Positions 1 through 9,741 of a stretch of DNA of 50,438 nucleotides are shown piece by piece. The notes below the pieces were generated by a model, which was given only the letters and a program-made list of their open reading frames with translations, did not search any database and was not told the origin of the DNA. Each line of letters opens with the position of its first letter. The stretch's first letter is position 1. The DNA comes from Gamarada debralockiae (lineage: Eukaryota > Ascomycota > Leotiomycetes > Helotiales > Hyphodiscaceae): contig NXFV01000383.1 in NCBI GenBank assembly GCA_002803225.1, positions 1 through 50,438 of the forward strand, given 5' to 3'. Made by a program: the position numbers and the translations under genes.

Positions 1-1168
1 TAACAACTTTCCAGGCACATTTCCCTGCCACAGTATAAGGCAGCGTATAGCGAGCTTCTCGTACGTATCAAGGTCGATAAGGGTTGCGGCCAGGTGTTCT
101 TGTAGTTGTGTGGTGATCTTATCAAATAGGTCCATACAAAGGTTCTTAGTAGGGACTTGGCCTTTACTAGCTAGGCATAGGAAAGTTGTCTAGAATTTTG
201 AGAACGTCTCGCTGGCCTTTATCAATAATCGGCCGTAGGTAAAGCGTGCATCGCGTGTCTTATTCGGGTTGACATAAATAGTCGCTAGGTGTTGGACTAT
301 TTCAGTAGTTGAAGTGAATCGAAAGGGGGCATCTTCGTTATATCGTGGGAGTAAGTGCTTTTGTGCGTCTCTAGTCGTACAGTTAAAAAGGTAGAACATC
401 TTGTCTTCTTCTGTAGCGTAATAGTCTGCGTTAGCTCGTAGCTTGCCTTTGACCTGAATGTGCCAGGCTTCGAAGGTAGGGTCGATGCTATTTGATAGAG
501 GATTCGGGTTAGGTAGCTTCTTCGAGTACTTGCGTGTCACGGGGCGAATGCAAAGTATACAGTGCAAAAGCTCGTTGTATTACAAGAAGAATTAGCTAAA
601 GAAGAAAAGGGAAGAAGTGTCTGCTTCCTAGAAATTAAGGGGGTGCTGCGGCCGCTAGTGGCAGTGGCAGCGGCAGTGGCACGAACCATGCGCCTATTCA
701 CGTGACAGCGCAGGCGCTTTAGCGCCAAGCATAACATCGGGTTCAACCCGTCACATTGCGATTAGTATAGGAGGTATTAGAGGTAGGCGTAATACGTGGC
801 GGGTTTTGTTCAATGGTCGAGAGGGGGTTTTGAGGAGCTAGAGAAGGTTGTCGGAGGCGGGAGGGAGAACGGGAGACTTGTCGAGAGCGTGAGCGACTAC
901 GCGATTCGTCACGGGCTAAGAGTTGTTATATCATCATCTCTATATTGTTTAAAGAAGTCTTTGTCTAGTTAAGGGACTCCTTTGTTTACTTTGCCTCTAC
1001 GGCTTGGTTGGCTTGAGTATACTGTAGGGCCACAAGGTTCGCCTTTAGTGTAAGGAATTCATCCTCTTAGCTAGGCAAGGGGTTTAAAGGTGTATTTTGC
1101 TTATCGTCGGAGCTAGGGGGTTCGAGAACAGGCTTGCCCTTTGTAGGGCTTTGCGTTCGTCCAGACAT
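1..1168 (-). pseudogene. Gag remnant of an LTR (Ty3/gypsy-like) retrotransposon
   Basis: Read on the minus strand, a Gag-like protein starts at the ATG at 1168 (MSGRTQSPTKGKP...) and runs to the window edge. The stretch at 190-567 contains the alpha-helical capsid-type block typical of fungal gypsy Gag, with DPTFEAWHIQVKGKLRANAD and later YVNPNKTRDARFTYGRLL. The first third has in-frame TAA/TAG codons at places where CAA or CAG is expected, for example after LNPLPS and after VEAK, which fits RIP. Protease, reverse transcriptase and integrase would lie outside the window to the left. The frame is open only in part, so this copy is not functional. The Gag family call rests on recognition of the motif block, not on a search. 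Confidence 0.72.
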
Positions 1169-1193
1169 ACTGGTTTTTCTTTGTTGATTGCTT

Positions 1194-1579
1194 TGTTATG
1201 TTCCGTTCGTGTTCGATTTGGGATATTATTAAGGCCTTCCTAGGCGAAGGAGGAAAGAGTTTAGTATTATGTAATAGCTCGACGAAAGGGGGTCTTATAG
1301 GGGAGACGCTTCGACGAAAGTACTATATTTGCGAAAATACTAAACTAAGGAGAGAAGGAAAAGGTTCTAGAAGTATAAAGCACAGTATTTATCTTAGTGT
1401 ACGCGCTAACGCGCTAGCTCCCGCATTCTAGGTCAAGTGAATCCCTTCCTTCGCTACGAGGCGCGTGAGTCGTACGTAGTCAGGTGACAAATCGCCAAAG
1501 CTATCATGTGATCTACTATAGGCGATTTAGATGGGCGGTTTGGATGGGCAGTTTGGTGACATTCGCCAGGACTGTCACA
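1194..1579 (-). repeat. Probable 5' LTR of the retrotransposon
   Basis: On the minus strand this segment begins TGTGACAGTCC and ends CATAACA, giving the TG..CA ends of an LTR with a short TGT/ACA inverted terminus. It lies directly upstream of the Gag start, with a 25-base leader between. Its outer end coincides with the exact point where the pogo transposase frame (1580-2188) breaks off just after the residues RVFIC, which sets that boundary. The partner LTR is outside the window, so the inner boundary is inferred from the TG/CA ends only. Confidence 0.5.
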
Positions 1580-2188
1580 CAGATAAAGACCCGTAGTTTC
1601 TTATTAGCTCATCCCTTGGTTTCGGGATCAAATATACGCTTGAGCTACTCTAAGCTAATCTTAGAGTTAGTATATCCAAAGTTGGAGTACGCATACTGCC
1701 ATCCAAGGGTAGAGAACGTAGTCTAGTTGCTTTGATGGGTACTTGTTAGCCAGATAATCATTAGGTTTAGATACCTTTTATTACTACTAATGTATTCGAT
1801 TGTAGTCACGGTTGTACGCTTGACTCGCGCAACTCTATAATCTCGCATGTCGTGCTTACCTACAAGGACTTTAACAGAGCCTGGCATAGATAGTATTACT
1901 CTAGTCCCGTCTATATTATATACATTCTCGGCTAGGATAGCCGGATCTTGTAATACGTCTTTTATTACCTTAAACTAGTGTGTAATCTTCCTATAAATGT
2001 TTTTCTCGTGACGATTCTAGTCTAACGCCTTGACTCTCTATACTAGTAGTACTGGATGCCATTTTTCTAGAGCCTTTGCCTAATTATGACCAGGAGCTTT
2101 GAGAGGCCTCTCAGTGGTCGGTCGATGGCGAGTGATACTATAGGCTAGTAAAGGGATAAACTTTATTCGTATCGGATATCCAAGGTTA
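1580..2188 (-). pseudogene. Pogo/Fot1-type transposase, central DDE part (interrupted, RIP-damaged)
   Basis: The minus strand encodes the middle of a Tc1/mariner-superfamily pogo (Fot1-like) transposase. It starts at NLGYPIRIKFIPLLAYSITR and continues through HRPTTERPLKAPG, the DDE-domain entry ILAENVYNIDGTRV (the first catalytic Asp is kept; the Glu usual after it is Gly here), then GSVKVLVGKHDMRDYR and MIIWLTSTHQSN, ending at RVFIC. The family normally continues with DGFGTHE, the second catalytic Asp, but here the LTR element begins. Several Trp codons are read as TAG (before NRHEK, before FKVIK, after THQSN), as G-to-A RIP would produce. Its N-terminal half lies at 6961-7172 on the far side of the 2189-6958 insert, and the two halves join in frame across a TA. 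Confidence 0.8.
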
Positions 2189-2229
2189 ACGTCTGTCCCT
2201 GCGTACCGAGACACCCTGCGTAACGAGAC

Positions 2230-3498
2230 AAAACAGTGGTACTTTGACTTAAAGCGGTCCTGACTCTACGAGCGCATTTAGATTGCTTGAATTTTTGATA
2301 CTACTCATGTTATGTGCCTTCTTCTAATCACTCTTGACCTAGCTCAGCTATAAATATCAGTCGCGTCGTCGCTGCTCCTTTAAATATAGGAAGGGTCTCG
2401 TTTCATAGCATAAATAGGCGCTCCACTCATAGCACAACTAATGAGCTTTTTCCACTTCTTAGACTCATAAACCTCTAAGACTTGAATTTCCGAGCTCTCT
2501 ACAATACTGAGAAGTCATAATAAGCGTGGTGGCGGTGGAGACGCGCTGTGTCATGCGGAATCGCCACATAAATTGATACCTTTGATCAAGCAATCAAGGA
2601 TCTATAGTCAAAGCTGATAAAGCAGCATATCCTATTATAGTAATCCAAGTGGTAATTGGAGTCTAAGCTTTATTATAAAACATTGTAATTCTTAGCGCAC
2701 AGACACTTTTACTACACTGTCATCTTATGACCCGGATATATATTCTGACCAAAAGCCGAGATGAGAGCCACCAATTCCAGCTCCCGTCCATTATCACTAA
2801 CCTCACAGCTATAAATGACTCCCACTACACGTATGATCCATCCATTTCGGCTATCTTGTCGAAATCATTCTTCCCTTTACTTAAATATTATATTTTTAAG
2901 ACTAAAGATTGCAGATTGAGGACTAAGGATTGAAGACTGAAGATTGAAGACTAAGGACTAAAGTTAAAGGGGATCACAAGTTATTTATAGTCCATTTTAG
3001 TAGAATTTGCAATGTTTATAGGTATATCAAGTATTTGGGATTTGAGAACTGAGAACTGAGCAATTGGCGACTACCTAAGATATTACCGTTTCGCGAGTCG
3101 CGTCAGCACAGGCTGAGCTCGGACCCATGTGCATGTGAGAAAGTCTTCCTCGTACCACGTCTTACATACTTCATCAAAAGCCTCAAATATGTCCCATTCG
3201 GCATCCTCAAGCTACATGCCACAATAAGTAGCAGAAAAGAGCCGATATTACGAAAGTATTCCATTACGACCTCCTGCCCAGGAATGTTCCAAAGCATGCG
3301 TTAACATGCAAGACGGAGACTTCTCGCCGTTTAAAAGACTTATCTCCGACCTAAGCCCTATACTAAACTGCTTGAACCCTCCCCTATGAGAGCCGCAAGA
3401 TATCGAATTCGGAGCACGGATGAATCTCTTTTTCCGCAGATAGAACGACTCGGATCACGGCGCAATTCATGACGACAATTACCTCGTGATGCTCGAGC
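2230..3498. other. AT-rich, gene-poor left part of the TIR element
   Basis: No convincing gene is seen. Minus-strand reading near 2230-2520 shows a short decayed coding-like stretch (VLEVYESKKWKKLI) that could be the tail of a transposase, but I cannot confirm it. Positions 2896-2965 hold a low-complexity run made of alternating GATTGAAGACT and ACTAAGG-like units. The segment before 3498 is the upstream region of the SDR gene. Confidence 0.4.
2896..2965. repeat. Degenerate short tandem repeat (GATTGAAGACTAAG-like)
   Basis: Successive units such as GATTGAGGACTAAG, GATTGAAGACTGAA and GATTGAAGACTAAGG follow one another without coding potential. A second, shorter run (GAGAACTGAGAACTGAG) sits at about 3044-3060. 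Confidence 0.6.
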
Positions 3499-3506
3499 TA
3501 TATAAA
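3499..3506 (+). promoter_or_regulatory. TATA box of the SDR gene
   Basis: The sequence TATATAAA lies about 115 bases upstream of the ATG at 3623, in a typical fungal promoter position. It suggests the copied segment included the gene's own promoter. Confidence 0.5.
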
Positions 3507-3622
3507 CAGCGTCGCCTTAACACGTCAAGGAGGGAAAAGTGAAACACAGCTTCAGTCGCAATAACACTTGAAGCTCTACACAACCTCGAAGCACTATAGA
3601 ACGACCCCAATTCAGCGTAATC

Positions 3623-4718
3623 ATGGGCAATCAATACAGCCAAATGTTCCCGCCAAAGGCGAAATTTACAGAGAAGAATTTACCTGATCAATCGGGCAAA
3701 GTACGTTTCGTCCTCGAGCGCAACCTATTCCTTACTACACCCTGTTGTCAATTACATGTTAATCATTCACAGATCTTTATCGTCACCGGCGCATCCAGTG
3801 GTGTTGGCGAATAACTAGCATTAATCCTCTACTCCTACAACGCCAAAGTCTATATCGCAGCACGCTCCTCATCGAAAGCCGAAACCGCAATCTCAAACAT
3901 CAAAGCCTCACACCTAGAATCCAAAGGCTCACTCGTGTTCCTACACCTCGACCTCAATGACCTCAGTACAACCAAGAAATCTGCGGATGAGTTCCTCAAT
4001 AAAGAAAGTAGATTAGATGTGCTATGGAACAACGCCGGCGTGATGGTGCCTCCACAAGGGTCGAAAACGGCGCAGGGTTACGAACTGCAGATTGGGACAA
4101 ACAATCTGGCACCTTTCCTGTTCACCAAATTGCTAACGCCGCTGCTGGTCAAGACAGCTAAGGAAAGTCCGCTAGGCAGCGTGAGAGTAGTCTGGACAGC
4201 TTCATCAGTGGCAGAATTGGCATCGCCTAAAGGAGGAGTGGACATGGACAACCTTGACTACAAGAAGGACAAAGATGTCTGGCATAAATATGGCGTCAGC
4301 AAAGCTGGAAACATTCTGCATGCTATGGAGTACGCCAAACGGTATCCCGAGATCGTCAGCGTGGTATGTCCAGTCCTGCCCAGCAAACATTAGGAAGCAG
4401 CACTGATATGGGCTACTACAGTCATGCAATCCAGGCAATCTAAACACACCACTGTAAAGACACCTGCCAGGATGGCAACACATTGTGTCGAAATGGACAT
4501 TCCACTATCCCATCAACGGCGCTTATACCGAGCTTTTCTGCGGTCTATCGCCTGAAGTCACGCCTGAGAAGACCGGCGCTTGGATTATACCTTGGGGACG
4601 ATTTGGACCTCTACGTAAAGACATTGCTGCTTCAGCGAGGTCGGAGAAGGAGGGTGATTTTAGTGTGGCTAAGCAGTTCTGGGACTGGAGTGAGGAGCAG
4701 ACTAAGTCTTTTGCGTGA
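3623..4718 (+). pseudogene. Short-chain dehydrogenase/reductase (SDR) pseudogene, two nonsense codons
   Basis: Three exons are read: 3623-3700, 3773-4363 and 4422-4718, with GTACGT..CAG and GTATGT..CAG introns. Together they give a 321-codon frame of normal length for the WW-oxidoreductase/retinol-dehydrogenase-like fungal SDR group. The NAD(P)-binding TGASSGVG lies at about residue 31, NNAG at about 111, and the catalytic Tyr-Lys pair in YGVSK at about 198. After the second intron come NPGNL and the C-terminal INGAYTELF block. The frame is broken by TAA at 3812-3814, directly after TGASSGVGE, and by TAA at 4455-4457, after NLNTPL. Both are places where relatives carry Gln (CAA), so both are C-to-T changes. 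Splice sites and the remaining residues are well kept, so the loss looks recent and RIP-like. The gene lies inside the TIR element at 2189-6958. Confidence 0.85.
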
Positions 4719-5200
4719 GATTGATAGATGGAGAGGAGAGTTGAAAATGGAGTACATACACCTTTTGCACAAGGCCTTGAAGCAGTTGATACATCCCCAT
4801 ACAGTTCCTTTTCTGATAAATCTATTCTTCCCACGTTGATATAATGACAGTACAAATGTACTTCATAGGTACGTATAGAGGGGTGCAGAAATAGCAGAGA
4901 CAAGGAAGGTCCTCAGCTGATGACGAGCTCATGAATATCATCATTTAGATTATCAATATCTCAAGGGTATCTGAACAACAAATACCTCCTCTATTCCATT
5001 CCAGTCATCCAATAGTCTCTGAAGTTCACGTACGCCCATCGCCAGTCTCTAGCCAGACACAAGCAAACCCCGGACGCCAATCGCTTGTAACTGTCCTGTT
5101 GGCAAGACCAATATCAATCCCAAATCCAACACCATACTTCTACACATTACCGCCCAACAAACCATCCTCATAAGACTCGCGCATCGCACACAAGCATCAA
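4719..5200. other. Non-coding spacer inside the TIR element
   Basis: This contains the 3' flank of the SDR pseudogene and AT-rich sequence. I see no gene, tRNA or recognisable repeat in it. Confidence 0.4.
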
Positions 5201-5690
5201 TCCAACAAGCCACCCGCATCCATCAAATCATGCTGCAAGCCCCTCGACCTCCCTGTCCGGGCCCTATTCCCAGCCTCCAAATCACCATTCTCCACGCCCA
5301 CGCTCTCGAGTCTCTCCTCCACCTCACAGGCCTGCGGAATAGTCTGCAATTCAAACCCCGCGCCCGTATTCGCTCTCGAACTCCTCGTCGTCCGGGGACT
5401 CAGCAATCCGCCAATATCCTGCACCAATGCCGCGCTGCCCCTCCTCGCACGCTCCCCAAGCGAGTCTCGTCGTTACTGCCCTCTGTAGCGACGGAATCGT
5501 GTCTTTTGGGAGGACCTATTGGCACATCTGTGTCCAGCAGCCCGCCTACGTCGAAGAACGACACTTTCCGCTGCGCTGTCGGCGTCTGCGCTTCTGACCG
5601 GCAACGCTGCTGCCTCGCGCAGGCCGGGTTCCACACCAAGGCCGAGTTCGCGGACGAGGTCCTCGTCGCTGCCCCACTGCTGATTCAGGC
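5170..5690 (-). pseudogene. GC-rich coding-like fragment, unrecognised
   Basis: This stretch is markedly more GC-rich than its flanks. On the minus strand two frames look protein-like in succession: one with KVSFFDVGGLLDTDVPI, and after a one-base shift one with LVQDIGGLLSPRTT, ending with DLMDAGGLLD and a TGA. The repeated GGLLD/GGLLS theme in both frames argues for one protein with a frameshift. The plus-strand frame through the same bases is Cys-rich and looks like an antisense shadow. I do not recognise the family. It may be another captured gene fragment. Confidence 0.3.
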
Positions 5691-6144
5691 GCTCGAGGGG
5701 CACGGCGACTCGGTCAGCTTTGTGACCTTCTCGAGTGACTCGAAGCGGCTAGCGTCGGCGTCGGACGACGGCACCGTCAAGATCTGGGGCGGAGCTACGA
5801 GGGCGCTGCGGCAGGATACTCCAATTGACAGCATCATTTCGACTTTACATTTTGATAATATAGACTCGGTCCTCATCACGAATGCTGGGCGAATTATAGT
5901 AGAAGGAACTAGACTCCCCTCTTTGGCTATGCCTTCTCAAGAGGTAGAGAGGAGAAACAGTCGCACAGGTCTGGGCATTAGTGATTCCTGGATCACATGG
6001 AATGGACGGAACCTCTTTTGGTTACCACCAGAGGTCCGGTCTGAGGTTTGTGATATTACGCTTTCCGGCGATATAGTCGTTGTAGGATGTGTACCCGGAA
6101 GAGTTTTTATTATCGGTCTTTCGCTAGATCTTTTGTATAACTAG
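5680..6144 (+). pseudogene. C-terminal WD40 fragment of a NACHT/STAND-type protein
   Basis: The frame contains one clear WD40 repeat (LEGHGDSVSFVTFSSDSKRL, then ASASDDGTVKIW) followed by a tail with SWITWNGRNLFWLPPEVRS and GRVFIIGLSLDLLYN before TAG. This tail is typical of the C-terminus of fungal NWD (NACHT-WD40) proteins. Only about 150 residues are present; the NACHT domain and the other WD40 blades are absent. Upstream the open frame continues into unrelated GC-rich sequence, so the junction near 5680 looks like a fusion of two fragments. The Asp expected after KIW is Gly. Confidence 0.65.
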
Positions 6145-6958
6145 TATTCCTCCTCTCTTCTTAACATACTTTATCTGGTAATTGAGCCAGAGGAGAGGTG
6201 AGAGGAATGCTATGCTTATATATGTGATAGTAAGGCAAGGACATTGCCACGTTGGCCTAAGTCCAGCATAATGTAGAGAACCCCGATCATTAGCCTTGCG
6301 TTAGTATCCTGGCTGGCCCTGTCTATAGCATATCATAATCTCCTCGCAATACGGAGGTCAAGAGGGCAGCAGTGCTCCCTCCAGCGATCGAGAGCTGCTA
6401 ACTGTCCCGCACGGCCTTTAGAAAGGTCGAGATGGCTGCTATTATTAGCCGCACCTCTAACCCAGCTTAGAATAGTGGGCTCAGTTTACATTTAGGCCCT
6501 AATACAGTATACGTTTGTAACATAAAATCAAGCAGACACAGACTAATGCAGATTAATAAGCGCTGAATCTTAGAGCTGAAATACATATCACCCCTTCTGA
6601 TCGGCGTAACTCCCGGACTTCATGATAACCTTATTTAAATGTCTTCAAAACTTAAAGCTATATTGTTTCTTTATAGAGCTTTTCCTTAATCCCTCCGACT
6701 TCTGTAGAGACTTTATCAGTCGCGGATACGTAGGGGGGAACCTTTAAAACAGCGATCACCAGCGCGCACAAATCAATCAACAATATGATCACGTATGATA
6801 ATTTTCTCGTTGTAAATTGATACATTGAGGGAGAAATGGCTTAAGAATAGTAACAAGTTGGATTTAACTTCTTAGGCCCGTGAGGAAGAGACTTAGAATG
6901 CCTAAACCATAAATTCGTCTCGCGACCACCGTGCGCCTCTTTACACAGGGACGGACGT
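6145..6958. other. Non-coding right part of the TIR element, with 5' region homologous to the host pogo element
   Basis: From 6145 to about 6560 I see nothing recognisable. From about 6560 to 6958 the sequence resembles 7395-7789 in direct orientation (shared blocks such as GGCGTAACTCCCGGACT, GTGTCTTCAAAA or TGTCTTCAAAAC, and ATTCGTCTCG), both ending in the same TIR. Confidence 0.6.
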
Positions 6959-6960
6959 TA

Positions 6961-7789
6961 GACATTTTAAGCAGATACTTAACGATAACCTCCTCTTCGT
7001 ACGGTCTGAGTTACTGTTGGCCTTGGGCCTTCTTTTCCCTCGAGGGTCGTCCGCGAGCACGATGATGGAGTGTAGAGTGGGAGATATTGCCATGATGATC
7101 TGCAAAAGCACGGTATGATTTAGGCACGCCAGGCGGCACGCCTTGCGCTAACACCTGACTGGCTCTGTCCATATTTCCACGCGATGATAATGTGGAAGGA
7201 GACGAGACGCGCTCTCCTGGCCCAGGCACAAGAGTGTTACCGCGTTCCTACGCATGGAATGTTCGAGAAACATGCCACTGCGCCACACGCGTGACAATCA
7301 GCGCCATACACGTGATCTGGCCTTAGAATCGTGGCCAAGTCAAATATAGCGAGCCTGGGACGTGAACATAGTAAATTCCATCTCGGCTAAGGTACATTAC
7401 TAAGCACTGAAACATATAGACCCTCTCGTCCCACCGGCGTAACTCCCGGACTACATTCTTTTCGTCCCTGAGTGTCTTCAAAATTTGGAGCCATGTTATT
7501 TCGCAATAGGACCTTTCCTTGAGTGCTCCGAATTTTAAAAAGACTTTGAATGTTGCGATTAAACAGGGGGGGACAGCGAAAGCGGCGATTAGTGGCGTGA
7601 ATAGAACGATCGACAGTATAATCAACCGCACTCATTTTTTTGTTATTAAGTGGTCTCCTTAGGGACAAATAGTTAAAGAAAGTAGTATATGAATAACAAC
7701 TTCGTAGACTTGCTAAGAAAAAAATTCTGATACCAAAACTATCGATTCGTCTCGTTACAGGGGGCGTCTCGGCACGCAGGGAGAGACGT
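6961..7789 (-). mobile_element. 5' end and transposase N-terminus of the host pogo/Fot1-like element
   Basis: The minus strand starts with a TIR at 7789 (ACGTCTCTCCCTGCG) followed by about 600 bases of leader. The transposase then starts at the ATG at 7172 with MDRASQVLAQGVPPGVPKSY and a psq-type helix-turn-helix (FADHHGNISHSTLHHRARGR). A TAA follows KAQGQQ, then LRPYEEEVIVKYLLKMSN, and the frame is then cut by the insert at TA 6959-6960. Translation resumes at 2188 with LGYPIR. TA at 7790-7791 is consistent with the element's own target duplication; the other end lies outside the window. Confidence 0.75.
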
Positions 7790-7792
7790 TAG

Positions 7793-8399
7793 ATCCAATC
7801 TCTCGAATTGCTTCAACGACTGGAAGTCCTCGCCAATCAAAATATCAAGAAAAATGAGACAAGGGAGAAGATGGCCAAGATTCTGAAAGTCAACCCAACC
7901 CAAATAACTGCCGCTCAGTCTAGTGGAAAAGTGAAGAAGCCAGCTACGAAGGGCGGTGCTGCGGGGGTGGTCTACGATGGCAAGGCGGCGGCGAAGAAAG
8001 CGATGAAGGAAGCAGCTGATATTGCCAGGAAGAAGGCTGTTGGGGCTGTTGCGAAGGTAATTCCTTGTGTGGCGAACAGTGGACCAGGAGCAGGATGGGT
8101 TGGGAGTGGCGCAGATGAGACGGTTCGGGCTGATTTAAAGGTTGGAGCAGGAGCAGGTGGGGTAGTGGATGGTGGAGCAACTGGTATGGGAGAAATTACG
8201 GTTGAGGTTGACGTTCGTAATGGAGCTGGACTGAGGTTAGGAGCGGAGGTCCTACTGGAGCTATTACTGGAGCAGAGATCGGAGCTGGTACTGCGTCAGA
8301 GGCTGGATCTCTTCGACCACCACCTGGACCTCGTTCTGGTGGTGTAGCTCGCGCTGGGAAGGTTGCATCTTCGGCTTGGGTTGCGTCGAAAGATTGGTG
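7793..8399 (+). pseudogene. Truncated, unrecognised gene interrupted by the pogo element
   Basis: Immediately after the pogo end an open frame begins without an ATG (IQSLELLQRLEVLANQNIKK), continues with EKMAKILKVNPTQITAAQ and a Lys/Ala-rich stretch (KAAAKKAMKEAADIARKKAV) to about 8060, and then loses coherence. A different frame near 8250-8399 looks like the true C-terminus (GGVARAGKVASSAWVASKDW, then TGA). The 5' part is missing, presumably on the far side of the transposon. A TAG directly at the junction could be an intron 3' end. I do not recognise the family; it is low-complexity and basic. At least one frameshift separates the two parts. Confidence 0.35.
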
Positions 8400-9741
8400 A
8401 TCGCATACAATGAATAGGAGTTGGAACAGACGAATTGTACGATTTGATATCTTCATCCTAGATGAATGATTGAGAAGCCTAATACCGATGTGGAATCCCC
8501 CCGCTACAATCAGTGATTGAAATCTAGTTTGTTCATCTTGAGATGAATTGTTCTATTTGAAGGAATGTGCGCACAGTTCTAAAACCCAAATGCTGACCTG
8601 CCTTTCCTTTGGGATCGTTAATTCTGTGCCAATGATCGAGCAGGTATTCACCAAGCCCTTCATCTTCAATCCCTCAATCCAATCAACAGTCGCTATCCAA
8701 AACCTTGCATGACTAACGGTTAAACTTCGGGTGATCTCTTGACTAAGCATCGAGGGACATTCAACAGAGTAGTAGGACACCATTGCAGACGGACCGGTAC
8801 GTTTGTACTTCAGACGATAATAGAAAGAACAGTTCCGACGAGAATAAGATGACAGAGGGCGGACAAAACGTCCCCTGCAGCTGACCGGATGGTAAGACAC
8901 GGTTTGGCTGGTGACTGAGGAGAAGCGGATATGAAGCGCACTTTTCTGAACGCTGAATGGTAAGTCTTGCAAATATTCACTGAGGAGAATCAACATTGCG
9001 TCTTAAGATGAAGTTGAGGATATAAATCAGATGTCAAAGCAGGGTGCTCGAGGAATACGCGTCGGACACGTTTTTACCCCACAACGCGCTTCGTGGCATT
9101 GCGTCGGCACGGAAAAACAGTTCGGATAGCTTAAATCATTTCAGTGAAACATGCACTCGAGTGATCGATGAATTATTTCCAGGTCGTGTGGACGACGAGG
9201 TGTTGCCATTTACTCCATTGAACCATATTATGAAGACCGCCTGCTGCGGTGGGCCCGTCTAGGGCAAGTTGCGTGCCAGAAGAGGCAATGTAAAACCCCT
9301 TTCGTGGTTGCTGGGAGGACCTCACTGATGTCTCCGTTCACAGCAACGGTCATAAGCCTCACATTTATGTATGCGACGAGCCAACGACATCATACGTGAA
9401 GAACTTTGTGTCTTCTGCCACTCTTTGAACCTCCTCGTCTCTCCCAAATACCCCTCAAACATCAACCTCTGCCACTTGAGTCCTTCAACCTCCAAATCAT
9501 ACCCTCCCAAACCGACTGCAGCCTCCAGAGTCCACAGGACACACCACACCACTCGAGATCATAAATTTGCGGAGTTGGGATACTCTTTCTCTTTGGGAAG
9601 TCGGTGCCCAGCTCTGCTTAGTCGTCGCTGAGTCGTCGCGGAGAACTGGTTGACTTTTGACTCGGTTCTTCCGAAAACTCTCAAAGCTTTCCTACCACAA
9701 CTTGAGCTGTCACACAATTCGTTCTTTCTTCGCTCATCAAT
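8400..9741. other. Long spacer before the kinase gene; only weak ORFs
   Basis: Open frames exist on the minus strand at 8553-8996 (147 codons) and on the plus strand at 9041-9262 (ending LNHIMKTACCGGPV). Neither shows a domain, splice pattern or start context I can defend. Positions 9560-9741 are the likely promoter and leader of the kinase gene. Confidence 0.35.

Larger units (their letters stand above)
2189..6958. mobile_element. 4.77-kb TIR element with TA target duplication carrying gene fragments
   Basis: The ends are inverted repeats. The plus strand at 2189 reads ACGTCTGTCCCTGCG and the minus strand from 6958 reads ACGTCCGTCCCTGTG; further inside both have a GAGAC(A/G)AA motif. TA flanks both ends (2187-2188 and 6959-6960). 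Removing the insert and one TA restores codons M-S-N-L-G-Y-P of the host transposase in frame. The first roughly 400 bases inside the right end (about 6560-6958) align by eye with the end of the host pogo element (about 7395-7789), so both are the same family, one nested in the other. I see no transposase inside. Instead it holds an SDR pseudogene, a GC-rich coding-like fragment and a WD40 tail. A gene-capturing non-autonomous element is the favoured reading. An ordinary copy whose interior was replaced later is the alternative. Confidence 0.65.

Noticed and set aside
7808..8347. A 179-codon ORF as an intact protein
   Set aside because: It starts at TTG, not ATG; the frame is open upstream to the transposon, and its second half is out of frame with the likely true C-terminus.
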